A stretch of DNA of 64,000 bases from Marinobacter alexandrii (GTDB lineage: Bacteria > Bacteroidota > Bacteroidia > Cytophagales > Cyclobacteriaceae). The stretch is taken from contig JBDWTN010000007.1 in the NCBI GenBank assembly GCA_039984955.1, forward strand, positions 1,682,501 through 1,746,500, read 5' to 3'. Position numbers and translations under genes: made by a program. The notes below the pieces were generated by a model. It worked only from the letters and a program-made list of their open reading frames with translations. It had not been told where the DNA came from and did not search any database. Below are positions 8,943-17,876 of this stretch, piece after piece; position 1 is the stretch's first letter, and each line of letters begins with the position of its first letter.

Positions 8943-9686
8943 CTAGTCTAAATAAATTTCTTTTGGGTATACTACTTCCTGCAAAAAAAGCCCTTCCGCT
9001 GGAACTGCTCTCCCAGCTTTTTGTCGATCGTTGCTTTCCAAAATATCCCGTACACTATTCAAGGATTTTTTACCCAATCCAACGTCTATTAACGTCCCAA
9101 CCACAGCTCTCACCATACCTCGCAAAAATCGATTTGCTGTAATTTCAAACAAATGATCCGATCCTGTTAGAACCCATTTGGCCTCAAAGATTTGACAGTT
9201 GAAGTTGTTTACCTCGGTATGAACCTTACTAAAGCACTCAAAGTTCTGCCATTTCTTAATTATTTCGCACGCTGAATTTATTTTCTCAACATTAAGTTGT
9301 GGATGATAGTAATAGGATACTCCTTTTTTAAAAGGGTTTTTGGCTTGATGAATGTGATAATGGTACGTTCTATGTGTAGCTTCAAATCGAGCACTTACAT
9401 CATTTTTTACGGGCTTGATTTCATTTACAGAGATATCGCCATTCAAAAATGAGTTCAATTTGAATACCAATTTTACTGGATCTAATTCATCGGCATCAAA
9501 ATGAGCGATCTGATGACTCGCATGGACGCCCGTATCAGTTCGCCCACTTCCTGTAATTGGTGTTTTAGATTTAAGAATAGTTGATAATGCTTTCTCTACT
9601 TCCTCCTGTACGGTTATCCCATTGGGCTGAATCTGCCAGCCATTAAAGTTGGTGCCCCTATAACTGATGTCCATGAAATATCTCAC
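8943..9686 (-). CDS. truA: tRNA pseudouridine synthase A (tRNA pseudouridine 38-40)
   Basis: TruA converts uridines 38-40 of tRNA anticodon arms to pseudouridine. The chain shows the N-terminal YRGTNFNGWQIQPNGITVQEE, the catalytic GSGRTDTGVHA with Asp51 in this numbering, and the later FLRGMVRAVVGTLIDVG segment. I chose the GTG at 9686 (giving VRYFMDISYRG) because TruA orthologues in the phylum usually start MRYF. An in-frame ATG at 9731 would add 15 residues (MDSMIKWKESYKFVA) that do not look like TruA. It precedes the MdlB-like exporter gene by 4 bases. Confidence 0.92.
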   Translation of the reverse strand: MRYFMDISYRGTNFNGWQIQPNGITVQEEVEKALSTILKSKTPITGSGRTDTGVHASHQIAHFDADELDPVKLVFKLNSFLNGDISVNEIKPVKNDVSARFEATHRTYHYHIHQAKNPFKKGVSYYYHPQLNVEKINSACEIIKKWQNFECFSKVHTEVNNFNCQIFEAKWVLTGSDHLFEITANRFLRGMVRAVVGTLIDVGLGKKSLNSVRDILESNDRQKAGRAVPAEGLFLQEVVYPKEIYLD

Positions 9687-9765
9687 AGCGACAAATTTGT
9701 AGGATTCCTTCCATTTGATCATCGAATCCATTCATATTTGCAACTACATTGTTTCAATTAAAGTC

Positions 9766-9786
9766 ATGCTGAATTTATTTCAGCAT
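9766..9786. other. Hairpin in the truA-DUF4293 divergent spacer
   Basis: ATGCTGAA/TTCAGCAT forms an 8-bp perfect stem with a TTTAT loop. No T-run follows on either strand, so it is more likely an operator-like dyad than a terminator. It lies between two divergent starts. Confidence 0.3.
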
Positions 9787-9827
9787 CTTTCCATTCAGAA
9801 TTATCATAGATTCTAAATAATATAGAA

Positions 9828-10331
9828 ATGCTTCAACGAGTACAGACCATTTTTATGACAATCGCTGCAATTGCCATGATTCTTATGTTATTTTTTCCTG
9901 TATGGGAAAAATCAGACGGCCAATTTGAAGCTGAAAAACGTGAGTATGCAATCATGGATGCATTTCAATTGCGATATGAGCAGCACATCACTGAGACTGG
10001 TGAAATTCAATTGTTAGGAACTCAGGATACCTTTCTGATTTCCATTGGCGGAGTGTTGGCAGCATTGGTCATGCTATTTTCTGTTACGCGGTACAAAAAT
10101 CGCATGACACAAGTGAAACTCAATGCATTGTTTTCTCTGATCACTGCTGCTACATTGGTTGGAATCTACCTATACATAAGTAAAGCCAATGCCCTTTTTG
10201 ACCCTACCGTACAAGGCACATTCCTGATAGGGTTTTACCTACCCATTGTCGCGATGCTCAACAACTTTCTAGCAAATCGTTTCATCCGAAAGGATGAGCA
10301 GTTGGTGAAGAGTGCGGATCGAATTAGGTAA
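9828..10331 (+). CDS. DUF4293 membrane protein
   Basis: The 167-residue protein starts MLQRVQTIFMTIAAIAMILM, the characteristic DUF4293 opening, and has four hydrophobic helices at about residues 8-25, 63-82, 93-115 and 128-148. The family is nearly confined to Bacteroidota and has no assigned function; a position beside truA is common in my recollection. It is followed by htpG, whose own promoter region lies in the 126-base gap. Confidence 0.85.
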   Translation: MLQRVQTIFMTIAAIAMILMLFFPVWEKSDGQFEAEKREYAIMDAFQLRYEQHITETGEIQLLGTQDTFLISIGGVLAALVMLFSVTRYKNRMTQVKLNALFSLITAATLVGIYLYISKANALFDPTVQGTFLIGFYLPIVAMLNNFLANRFIRKDEQLVKSADRIR

Positions 10332-10364
10332 ACGTTGTGTAGCGGCCTTCAATTCAACCAAAAA

Positions 10365-10391
10365 GACACTAGTGTCCTGCCAACCTGTCAG
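10365..10391. promoter_or_regulatory. Two abutting palindromes upstream of htpG
   Basis: A perfect 12-base palindrome GACACTAGTGTC (10365-10376) abuts CTGCCAACCTGTCAG (10377-10391), which has the form CTGnCA-N3-TGnCAG. They sit 67-93 bases before the htpG ATG, next to a near -7 box TAGAATTTG (10408-10416, one base too long). The position overlaps the expected -33 region, so a heat-shock regulator could act here. The identity of the regulator is not visible. Confidence 0.45.
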
Positions 10392-10457
10392 TTTTCTTCC
10401 TCTGGAATAGAATTTGAGTTTAAGCACCGAATAACAACAAAAAATTGTAATCAGACA

Positions 10458-12347
10458 ATGGCAGAGAAAGGTACAATCTCGATACACACGGAAAATATAT
10501 TTCCGATCATCAAAAAATTCCTCTATTCCGATCATGAAATCTTCCTTCGCGAGCTGGTTTCTAATGCAGTAGATGCAACACAAAAAATCAAACAACTGGC
10601 TTCTCTGGGAGAGTACTCAGGTGAGCTCGGTGATTTAGCTGTCGAAGTGTCATTCGATAAGAAAAAGAAAACTATCACGATTTCTGATAATGGAATCGGG
10701 ATGACTGAGGAGGAGATAAAGAAATACATCAACCAAATTGCATTCTCAGGTGCGACTGAGTTTGTAGAGAAGTACAAAGACAAAGCAGATAACCAACAAA
10801 TCATTGGTCACTTCGGGCTTGGGTTTTACTCGGCTTTCATGGTAGCCAAAAAAGTGGAAATTAATACACTATCCCATCAAGATGGATCGGAATCTGCCAA
10901 GTGGATTTGTACAGGTGAGACTGACTTTGAAATCAAAAAAGGAACGCGTAAAAAAAGAGGAACAGATATCATCCTCCATGTAGCTGACGATTCTGAAGAG
11001 TTTCTAGAGGAGCCGAGATTGCAGGGCATTCTGGATAAATACTCCAAATTCCTTCCAATCCAAATAAAGTTCGGACAGAAAGAATCAAGTGTAGAGGATG
11101 GAAAGGACAAAGAAGGAAATCCAAAATACAAGACAGTCAAAGAGGATAATATCATTAATGATACTGCCCCAATTTGGACCAAGTCTCCAAGCGATCTGAA
11201 AGATCAGGATTACCTGGATTTCTATAAGACACTTTATCCATTCAGTGAAGATCCGCTTTTCTGGATTCACTTGAATGTGGATTATCCTTTCAATCTGACA
11301 GGTGTGCTATACTTCCCTAAGTTGAAAAAAGATTTTGATCTTCAGAAGAATAAAATTCAGTTGTATTCTCGTCAGGTGTTCATCACTGATGAGGTGAAGG
11401 ATATCGTGCCTGAGTTCTTGCAGCTACTGCACGGTGTAATTGACTCCCCAGATATCCCGTTGAATGTATCTCGTAGCTACTTGCAGTCAGATTCCAATGT
11501 GAAGAAGATCAATGGATACATCACCAAGAAAGTAGCTGATAAACTAGCTGAACTATTTAAAGGGGATCGAAAAGGATACGAAGAGAAATGGGAAGATATT
11601 GGTGTGTTTGTGAAATACGGAATAATTTCTGAAGAAAAATTCGAGGAGAAAGCAAAGGATTTTGTGTTATTGAAGAACACAGAAAACAAGCATTTCACTA
11701 CTGAGGAATATAAAAAGCACATTGAGGCCAATCAAACCAATAAGGATGGTAATGCGGTAGCACTGTATACTTCAAACCCTGAGGCGCAACATGGCTACAT
11801 CGAAACTGCCAAGAAACGTAGTTACGATGTAATCGAGCTAACTGGGCCTATTGACAGTCACTTCATCAATCACCTGGAACAGAAGAATGAAAAATTCCAG
11901 CTACAACGTGTTGATGCTGATGTGATCGACAAACTCATAGACAAGGATGAGAAAAAGGAGTCTGTACTTTCTGAAAAAGAACAGGAAACCTTGAAAGAAA
12001 TCTTTGATAAAGCAATCAATGACAAGAATAACAGTGTGAGCATTCAGCCCATGGCTACTGATGATCTTCCTGTAACTATTACACTTCCTGAGTTTATGCG
12101 TAGGATGAAAGACATGCAGGCAAGTGGTGGCGGCCCAATGATGTTTGGCGATATGCCAATGACCTTATCCGTTGCAGTAAATGCAAATCATGCCATGACC
12201 AAGAAGATCATGGAAGCAGACTCTGATGATGCAAAACAAAAGCTAGCAAAACAAGCGTATGATCTCGCTTTACTTGCGCAAGGCATGTTGCAAGGCAAAG
12301 ACTTAACAGACTTTGTAAATCGTAGTGTGGAGTTGAGCTTAAACTAA
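10458..12347 (+). CDS. htpG: Molecular chaperone HtpG (Hsp90)
   Basis: The 629-residue protein matches bacterial Hsp90 in length. The N-terminal GHKL ATPase shows the catalytic-Glu motif FLRELVSNAVDA, the ATP-lid region ISDNGIGMT and GHFGLGFYSAFMV. The middle domain has LYSRQVFITD and PLNVSRSYLQ, and the C-terminal dimerisation domain ends the chain. The ATG at 10458 (MAEKGTISIHTENIFPI) is the homology-supported start. The frame is open upstream to 10335, but the extra 41 residues are unlike Hsp90 and cover the regulatory palindromes. A terminator follows at 12375-12402. Confidence 0.97.
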   Translation: MAEKGTISIHTENIFPIIKKFLYSDHEIFLRELVSNAVDATQKIKQLASLGEYSGELGDLAVEVSFDKKKKTITISDNGIGMTEEEIKKYINQIAFSGATEFVEKYKDKADNQQIIGHFGLGFYSAFMVAKKVEINTLSHQDGSESAKWICTGETDFEIKKGTRKKRGTDIILHVADDSEEFLEEPRLQGILDKYSKFLPIQIKFGQKESSVEDGKDKEGNPKYKTVKEDNIINDTAPIWTKSPSDLKDQDYLDFYKTLYPFSEDPLFWIHLNVDYPFNLTGVLYFPKLKKDFDLQKNKIQLYSRQVFITDEVKDIVPEFLQLLHGVIDSPDIPLNVSRSYLQSDSNVKKINGYITKKVADKLAELFKGDRKGYEEKWEDIGVFVKYGIISEEKFEEKAKDFVLLKNTENKHFTTEEYKKHIEANQTNKDGNAVALYTSNPEAQHGYIETAKKRSYDVIELTGPIDSHFINHLEQKNEKFQLQRVDADVIDKLIDKDEKKESVLSEKEQETLKEIFDKAINDKNNSVSIQPMATDDLPVTITLPEFMRRMKDMQASGGGPMMFGDMPMTLSVAVNANHAMTKKIMEADSDDAKQKLAKQAYDLALLAQGMLQGKDLTDFVNRSVELSLN

Positions 12348-12374
12348 AAAATCTTCATTCTTTAAGAACACAGA

Positions 12375-12402
12375 ACCCACTCAATCGAGTGGGTTTTCTT
12401 TT
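12375..12402 (+). terminator. Intrinsic terminator of htpG
   Basis: The perfect stem CCCACTC/GAGTGGG (12376-12393) with loop AATC is followed on the plus strand by TTTTCTTTT. It overlaps the last codons and the stop (12381-12383) of the convergent TlpA-like gene, so the hairpin also encodes the C-terminal NPLD of that protein. Confidence 0.85.
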
Positions 12403-13352
12403 ATTGCTATTAATCTTTCTAATGCTCCTTTCAAGGTCAGGTAAGTAAAATCTTTTTGATCGTTGTAAGTAACGAAAGAAGTGTATTTGACAATAGTACC
12501 ACTAGGACCAACGATGTATGTAAATGGGTAGAATTGAATATCGTAATCAGTTACAATATCCATAGCATCAGCAATGATTGGAAAAGTAACAAAGTCTTTT
12601 CCAAATAATCTATGATCCTCTTTTATAAAATATCGATCAAGAGAAGTAATCGAATCAAGATATATACTAAAAAACAAGACACCTTTTGTTTTGTATTCAT
12701 CACTTAGCCTATTCAACAATGGCATTTCGTATATACAAGCGGAACATCTATCAGACCAAAAATTAAGTACTATTATTTTACCTCGAAGACTGTCTAAACA
12801 AACTTTATCACCTTTAGTAGTAGTTGCATTAATTGCAGGAGCAATGTCTCCAATAGACAGTGGATTAGTGAATGAAACACCTGAGAAGTTCATATAACCG
12901 AACTGCCATTCTTTCATATATTGAAGTTCTTGATCTAAATTTTCTTCCCCTATTAGTACTTCCTTCAGTATCCTATCATTCATAGTGTAAATGATTTTTA
13001 TCTGATTTTCATTTCCCAACTCTTCTCCTAACCGACCTTCTCTGTCTAGAAATATTTGTTTATGCTCATTTACAATATCTGACGAAAAATGCTTTTCGAA
13101 TCGTTTCTTCTTACCCGTAAGAATATATTTAACATGTGATAAAGGAGTTCCCCACCAATGAAAAAAAGGTGCAAGTAAATCAACTTCTTCCTGACCTATT
13201 TCATCTGATACAATGACATAAGTCTCAACCATTTTAGTAGTGTCGTACCCGATACTTTCTAGTTGCTCTTTTAGGTTTGTATACGAAAATCTCTGACTAT
13301 ACACATTACCAGTAAGTAGAAGAGCAACAGCTAGAATCAACAAACATCTCAT
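12381..13352 (-). CDS. TlpA-family exported thioredoxin-like protein
   Basis: The 323-residue protein has an N-terminal signal peptide (LLILAVALLLTGNVYS), an unrecognised N-terminal domain to about residue 165, then a TlpA/ResA-like thioredoxin fold. The fold starts SIGDIAPAINATTTKGD and contains the active site NFWSDRCSACIYEMP, a CSAC dithiol motif. Such proteins act as periplasmic thiol-disulfide reductases, in cytochrome c maturation or on other substrates; the target cannot be told here. The cis-Pro region IQFYPFTYIVGPSG is present. No partner gene is adjacent. Confidence 0.85.
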   Translation of the reverse strand: MRCLLILAVALLLTGNVYSQRFSYTNLKEQLESIGYDTTKMVETYVIVSDEIGQEEVDLLAPFFHWWGTPLSHVKYILTGKKKRFEKHFSSDIVNEHKQIFLDREGRLGEELGNENQIKIIYTMNDRILKEVLIGEENLDQELQYMKEWQFGYMNFSGVSFTNPLSIGDIAPAINATTTKGDKVCLDSLRGKIIVLNFWSDRCSACIYEMPLLNRLSDEYKTKGVLFFSIYLDSITSLDRYFIKEDHRLFGKDFVTFPIIADAMDIVTDYDIQFYPFTYIVGPSGTIVKYTSFVTYNDQKDFTYLTLKGALERLIAIKENPLD

Positions 13353-13464
13353 CGTATTTTACTCTTTTAAATAATAAAATGAAAGATTTCCATTTACATA
13401 GACAGAGAAAATAAAGATAATTCACTTATATCTAGAACTTAAAACTCCTCACTAATTTGCCAAT

Positions 13465-15306
13465 ATGATCATCACATGGTTGCTACTTTTCTTAACCCCA
13501 CCTCAAACCTCAGATGGATTCTCAGAGGATATCCTTAGAGGTCACAGATGCAGATTTGAATACATTGAAGATAGTGTAGGAATTAACATAGATCAAGTTC
13601 AGCAACCTGAATTTCAAGATCAATTTCTTCCAATGGATTCTCTTAAGAGAACCAAGAAGTTCCAACATTACTGGATGAAGATTTATGTGCCTGTTTTAGA
13701 AGACAGCACGACATACTACTTCAATCATTACGCTTGGTTTGATGAATTAGCTCTCTATTTTGCAAAGGGGCCTCCTCTTACCAAAAACTGGTATAAACCA
13801 TCAGATACTTCACGATTTACTCCCGGAAGACGATATGTCTCATTAGAAAAAGATGACCTTTTTGAGGGAGGCTATTTCTACCTGAAGTGGTATAACTCCA
13901 CTGATCGTTTTGATAGGCTTAACTTCCAAATTTTGAATGGAAAGGCTGTGTACACTTTCATTCATACCATAAGCGCAGATCAATTTGTAAGTTATGACAT
14001 GTTCAATTTTTTATACCTGGGGGCAGTTTTCATTATTTTTCTCTATGTATTGACCACCTACTTCTACAACAGGGAACCTGTCTATCTGTACTACCTGGCT
14101 TATCTTTTTTCAGCAGGAATGTATCTTTTCTCTCGGTCAAACCTGGTATTGAACGATATTTTTTCACTTATCACACCTTATATACCCACCGTCCCTTATC
14201 ACGCTAGGTACACTTTACAATACTGCATGCACCTGTCTTACTTATGGTTTGCAATGTCATTTTTGGATTTCAAAAAATACTATCCAGTCTTCTACAAAAT
14301 AGGCAGGTATATGACGTATTTTTTCCTACTATGCATTGGAATAACATTTGTTTCTATTGAATTCTTCCCAAGAAATAAGGCATGGATATACATCTATGAT
14401 ATTGAGCGTCTGGTTGCAATCGTACTTACCATTGGTCTTCAAGTATATGTGTTCTTTAATAAAAAAGATCGCTTAGCAAATTTCATCATCGTTGGTTCAG
14501 CCTTTTTTATTGTTAGTGCACTTATTTCAATCATTGCTTTGGAAGTTTTCTACTTCCGGTTGGGAGTAATCATTGAGATCATCACATTCTCTTTGGGACT
14601 TGCTTACCGGTTAAGGCAATCAGAAAGTGCCAAAATCTCATTAGCGAAAGAAGTTGAAAGAGTCAAAATGATTGCTTTAAGAACGCAGATGAAACCCCAT
14701 TTTCTATTCAATACCATTAATTCCATCAGAGCATTGATTTTGAAAGGAAGTAAGGAGGAAGCATATGAGCATTTAGCTGTTTTTTCTAAGCTCATTCGCT
14801 ATGTATTAGAAAGTAGCGAGAGCGAATTAGTGCCCCTTAAGCAAGAACTTAAAATGCTGGATATCTACGTCGAGATGGAAAAAAGACGTCTGTCAAATGA
14901 TTTTAACTACAAACAAATAATTGAACCTTCTGTAAATGAAGATACGACTTTGATACCACCCCTCATTCTTCAACCGTTTATTGAAAATTCCATTATTCAT
15001 GGCTTATCTTCTAAAGAGGGACAAAAGAATCTTGAAGTTCAATTAACACGAGTTGATCATCAACTAAAATGCATAATCACAGATAATGGAGTCGGTCGTA
15101 GCTTTAAGAGCTCACGACTTGAATCTGTTGATAAAAAATCAATGGCCATAGACTTAACGGAAAAGAGAATAGCTCTACTGATGCAGGAAAAAACCTTCTC
15201 AAAAAGAAACCACGTTCAAATACGAGACATACGAGATGAAGAAGGGCAATCAGCTGGCACAGAAGTAAAGGTGACACTACCTTTGATATTAAGCCATGAA
15301 ACTTAA
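13465..15306 (+). CDS. 7TM sensor histidine kinase of the LytS/YehU type
   Basis: The 613-residue protein has a signal peptide, an extracytoplasmic beta-rich domain (about 25-175, 7TMR-DISM extracellular type), and seven membrane helices at about 180-390. A PF06580-type kinase region follows, with the phosphoacceptor motif QMKPHFLFNTINSIRAL (His about 412) and the ATPase motifs LILQPFIENSIIHGL and DNGVGR. It overlaps the following LytTR regulator gene by 11 bases, so the two are translationally coupled and form one two-component system. The signal sensed is unknown; the DISM domain often binds carbohydrates in other systems. Confidence 0.9.
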   Translation: MIITWLLLFLTPPQTSDGFSEDILRGHRCRFEYIEDSVGINIDQVQQPEFQDQFLPMDSLKRTKKFQHYWMKIYVPVLEDSTTYYFNHYAWFDELALYFAKGPPLTKNWYKPSDTSRFTPGRRYVSLEKDDLFEGGYFYLKWYNSTDRFDRLNFQILNGKAVYTFIHTISADQFVSYDMFNFLYLGAVFIIFLYVLTTYFYNREPVYLYYLAYLFSAGMYLFSRSNLVLNDIFSLITPYIPTVPYHARYTLQYCMHLSYLWFAMSFLDFKKYYPVFYKIGRYMTYFFLLCIGITFVSIEFFPRNKAWIYIYDIERLVAIVLTIGLQVYVFFNKKDRLANFIIVGSAFFIVSALISIIALEVFYFRLGVIIEIITFSLGLAYRLRQSESAKISLAKEVERVKMIALRTQMKPHFLFNTINSIRALILKGSKEEAYEHLAVFSKLIRYVLESSESELVPLKQELKMLDIYVEMEKRRLSNDFNYKQIIEPSVNEDTTLIPPLILQPFIENSIIHGLSSKEGQKNLEVQLTRVDHQLKCIITDNGVGRSFKSSRLESVDKKSMAIDLTEKRIALLMQEKTFSKRNHVQIRDIRDEEGQSAGTEVKVTLPLILSHET

Positions 15307-16000
15307 AGCACTCCTCATTGATGACGAGCAGCACTGCCTCGATACCCTGTCTTATGATTTGGAGACCCACTGCTCCCATCAGGTAGATATTCAAGGAACT
15401 TCCAAAAATACAATGGAGGCAACTGCACAAATCAACAAGGTTAAGCCTGATCTCATTTTTCTTGACATAGAACTTCCAGGCATGAACGGAATTGAGTTTT
15501 TAGAGTCCATTGGAGAATTAGATTCTAAACTTGTTTTTACTACTGCGTATAGTCAGTATGCTTTGGAAGGATACAAGCATAACGCCTCTGGTTACTTACT
15601 CAAGCCAATTGATAAAGAGGAATTAATCAAAATCGTATCAAAGCTCTATGCTGAAAAGAAAAATGATCAATCAATCTTTAATGATCGGTTGACAATCAAA
15701 GATGCTCAAGGCACTGAATTTATCAAGCTTTCAGATATACGGTTATGTGAAGCGAGTAATAATTACACAATCATACATTTAACGGCAGGAGATAAAAAAA
15801 CGGTTAGCAAGACCTTGAAGGCGGTACAATCAGAGCTCCCAACCAATCAGTTTGTCAGAATCCACCAATCCTACCTCATCAATATGCAGTGTGTTAAGAA
15901 ATATTTGAGGATGGATGGAGGAACTATTGAATTAGATAACGGTGAACAATATCGATTGAGTAAAGGGTACAGAGAATCATTCCTTTCCATGATTCAGTAG
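15296..16000 (+). CDS. LytTR-family response regulator
   Basis: The 234-residue protein has a receiver domain with acidic pair DDE (residues 9-11), phosphoacceptor Asp57 (LIFLDIELPG) and the conserved Lys in YLLKPIDKEE. A C-terminal LytTR DNA-binding domain (about 135-232) follows, including QFVRIHQSYLINMQCVKKY. It starts inside the last codons of the sensor-kinase gene. Regulators of this type bind direct-repeat sites; no target site was identified. Confidence 0.93.
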   Translation: MKLKALLIDDEQHCLDTLSYDLETHCSHQVDIQGTSKNTMEATAQINKVKPDLIFLDIELPGMNGIEFLESIGELDSKLVFTTAYSQYALEGYKHNASGYLLKPIDKEELIKIVSKLYAEKKNDQSIFNDRLTIKDAQGTEFIKLSDIRLCEASNNYTIIHLTAGDKKTVSKTLKAVQSELPTNQFVRIHQSYLINMQCVKKYLRMDGGTIELDNGEQYRLSKGYRESFLSMIQ

Positions 16001-16079
16001 GATCAGTTCTTAAGTAAGATTCAATACTCAAACAAAAGTGACGTCTACTCATCAAGTCTAGAAGGATACTCGAAGCGCA

Positions 16080-16110
16080 TTGAGTTTCCATCACCTTCCT
16101 AATAGTTTTG
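16080..16110 (+). promoter_or_regulatory. Bacteroidota promoter for the 16139 lipoprotein gene
   Basis: TTG (16080-16082), a 20-base spacer and TAGTTTTG (16103-16110) match the TTG-N19-21-TAnnTTTG consensus. The box ends 28 bases before the ATG. Confidence 0.6.
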
Positions 16111-16138
16111 GTGTGTTTAACCGTAAATTTTATTAAAC

Positions 16139-16684
16139 ATGAACACACAAAATTTTCTAAGAATCATTTCCATGATGGTCCTATTTATCTCCATAACTGC
16201 TATTAGTAGTTGTGGTTCTGATGATGAAGAAGCAGGTCCTGATGAGATAGTAAATGATGAAGTATCACTTGAATTCACTCTTGACGGCACGAAACAAACA
16301 GCAGTTTTTAATTCCGGAAGTTCTTTTCTAGCACTTTCTGATGGTGAATCTTCTGTTCTAAGTGGCAATGGATCATTAGTATCTGGTCAAAATTATGCCG
16401 TAGCTATTGCATTTGTAGGCACCTCGAATGGTACATATACACTTACTAACGCAGCTGGAGAAGATGATGAGAATACAAATGGAATGTCACTAATTATACT
16501 GAATGGTCAAAACTCAGTGGGGTATAATGCGAAAAATGTAACATTGGAAGTAACCAGTTACACAGTTATTTCACTCGGTCAAATTGTTGTAAAGGGTACA
16601 TTCAGCGGAACACTAGAGAACGAGGACACACTAGAGGAAGTATCAATCACAAATGGATCTTTTGTGACTGGTTTTACCAGTTAA
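16139..16684 (+). CDS. Lipoprotein of unknown function
   Basis: The 181-residue product carries a lipoprotein signal ending AISSC with Cys25, followed by the acidic stretch GSDDEEAGPDE that favours surface or outer-membrane placement. The rest is a beta-rich domain of about 145 residues with strand motifs such as TSYTVISLGQIVVKGTFSG. No catalytic motif is visible. It has its own promoter 28 bases upstream and lies 138 bases after the LytTR regulator, so it may be a target of that system, but this is inference. Confidence 0.8.
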   Translation: MNTQNFLRIISMMVLFISITAISSCGSDDEEAGPDEIVNDEVSLEFTLDGTKQTAVFNSGSSFLALSDGESSVLSGNGSLVSGQNYAVAIAFVGTSNGTYTLTNAAGEDDENTNGMSLIILNGQNSVGYNAKNVTLEVTSYTVISLGQIVVKGTFSGTLENEDTLEEVSITNGSFVTGFTS

Positions 16685-16717
16685 ATAGACGCGGTTAAAA
16701 GCGGTTTCATTGAGCAA

Positions 16718-17227
16718 TTAGTGGAGCCGTCTTTTAATTCCCGAATGAATCACAAGCGTAATCTCGTTTCCAATCATTGAATCCATCAGTCCAAAATCAA
16801 GCCCCACAGATTCGCGATCTATAACAACAGGTTCCGAAATCAGCTCATCATCAACTTTCATTAATGGAGTTTCAAATATTAATGGAAGCCCACGAATATG
16901 GGCTTCAACGGACATTATAAGAATACCCTCAGAAATTTCAATCTCCGCTACGAATGGAATGCTTGGATTTTCCTCCGCATTCAAGTACTGCTCGGTCAGG
17001 ATCGTTCTATCACGCATAGAATTATCCGTATCAACACTTTTCACATCAATACGTCCTGTGATAATCCAACCTTTATCTTTTCTTTCGAACTTACCTTCGA
17101 TATCACTAAACTGCCCCTCAACCTTCAGCGCACCTAAGTGCGAAATTTCAAAAGTTACAATTGCATCATCTAGATTAGGAGTCTGATTAAAGCAGACTCC
17201 TAGTAATAAAAAGGATAAGAACTTCAT
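16718..17227 (-). CDS. YceI-like exported protein (divergent)
   Basis: The 169-residue protein has a short signal-like N-terminus (FLSFLLLGVCF) and a beta-rich domain. The domain shows YceI-like patterns: TFEISHLGALKVEGQFSDIEG, a TEQYLNAEENPSIPF segment and a final EITLVIHSGIKR. YceI domains form lipocalin-like barrels that bind isoprenoid lipids. Its start overlaps the stop of the upstream YceI gene by 4 bases (17224-17227), so the pair are translationally coupled and may act together. Confidence 0.78.
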   Translation of the reverse strand: MKFLSFLLLGVCFNQTPNLDDAIVTFEISHLGALKVEGQFSDIEGKFERKDKGWIITGRIDVKSVDTDNSMRDRTILTEQYLNAEENPSIPFVAEIEISEGILIMSVEAHIRGLPLIFETPLMKVDDELISEPVVIDRESVGLDFGLMDSMIGNEITLVIHSGIKRRLH

Positions 17228-17808
17228 TGTTGAGCTAAGCCCAGTATTACAAAATCGATGTTCACTGAGTTATCAATAATAGTCATCCCGTTAGGTAATT
17301 TCATTTCTCGTCCTACATCAAAGGATGTCCGATCAATAGTTAGACTTCCCATAATTCCAACTGATTGCTTTTTGGTAGGGAGATCTATGGAAGGGCCAAT
17401 AATGCTAACAGGACATTCTATTTCTTTTTTCACTCCATGAATTTCAAGTGTCCCTTTTGCTCTGTAATTGTCTTCTTCTCCAGTCAAAGAAGTCAATTCA
17501 AATTGGATTTCCGGGAATTCAGCTACATTAAGAAATGCAGCGCTTTTTATTGCATTTTCACCCGCCTCATTATTTGCCCTGTAGCTATCCGTTTTGATGG
17601 TAATAGAGGCCGTAGTTTTATTTAAATCTCCCTTTTCAAAAGTTACTTCACCACTGACATCACTAAATCTTCCTACTACTGGCACCACTCCAAATCGGAT
17701 GACCTTAGACTGAAAAGAAGAGTGCCCCGCATCAACGACATATGTTTGAGCTGGAAGTGTCGCTACAATGGATATTAAAATCATGAATACCTTAAATCGA
17801 ATTTTCAT
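17224..17808 (-). CDS. YceI family protein
   Basis: The 194-residue protein has a signal peptide (VFMILISIVATLPAQ) and a classical YceI domain: YVVDAGHSSFQSKVIRFGVVPVVGRF, then SAAFLNVAEFPEIQFELTS and the later GSLTIDRTSFDVGR. The fold is an eight-stranded lipocalin-like barrel that binds polyisoprenoids. It is the first gene of a two-YceI unit and lies downstream of a membrane AraC-type regulator on the same strand. Confidence 0.92.
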   Translation of the reverse strand: MKIRFKVFMILISIVATLPAQTYVVDAGHSSFQSKVIRFGVVPVVGRFSDVSGEVTFEKGDLNKTTASITIKTDSYRANNEAGENAIKSAAFLNVAEFPEIQFELTSLTGEEDNYRAKGTLEIHGVKKEIECPVSIIGPSIDLPTKKQSVGIMGSLTIDRTSFDVGREMKLPNGMTIIDNSVNIDFVILGLAQQ

Positions 17809-17850
17809 AGTTTTTTTTCATTCAAGGCTAGCCATTAAGCCAATCGAAAT

Positions 17851-17874
17851 CGACAATTCCAATCGGGATTGCCG
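17851..17874 (-). other. Hairpin between the AraC-type gene and the YceI pair
   Basis: CAATTCC (17854-17860) pairs with GGGATTG (17865-17871) through one G-T pair, extended by CG/CG at the ends. No T-run follows on the minus strand. It could be a weak terminator for the AraC-type gene or an operator for the YceI pair. Confidence 0.35.
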
Positions 17875-17876
17875 AA

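Noticed and set aside
10335-10457. Upstream extension of the htpG frame from 10335
   Set aside because: The extra 41 residues do not resemble Hsp90 and cover the regulatory palindromes; the ATG at 10458 matches homologues.
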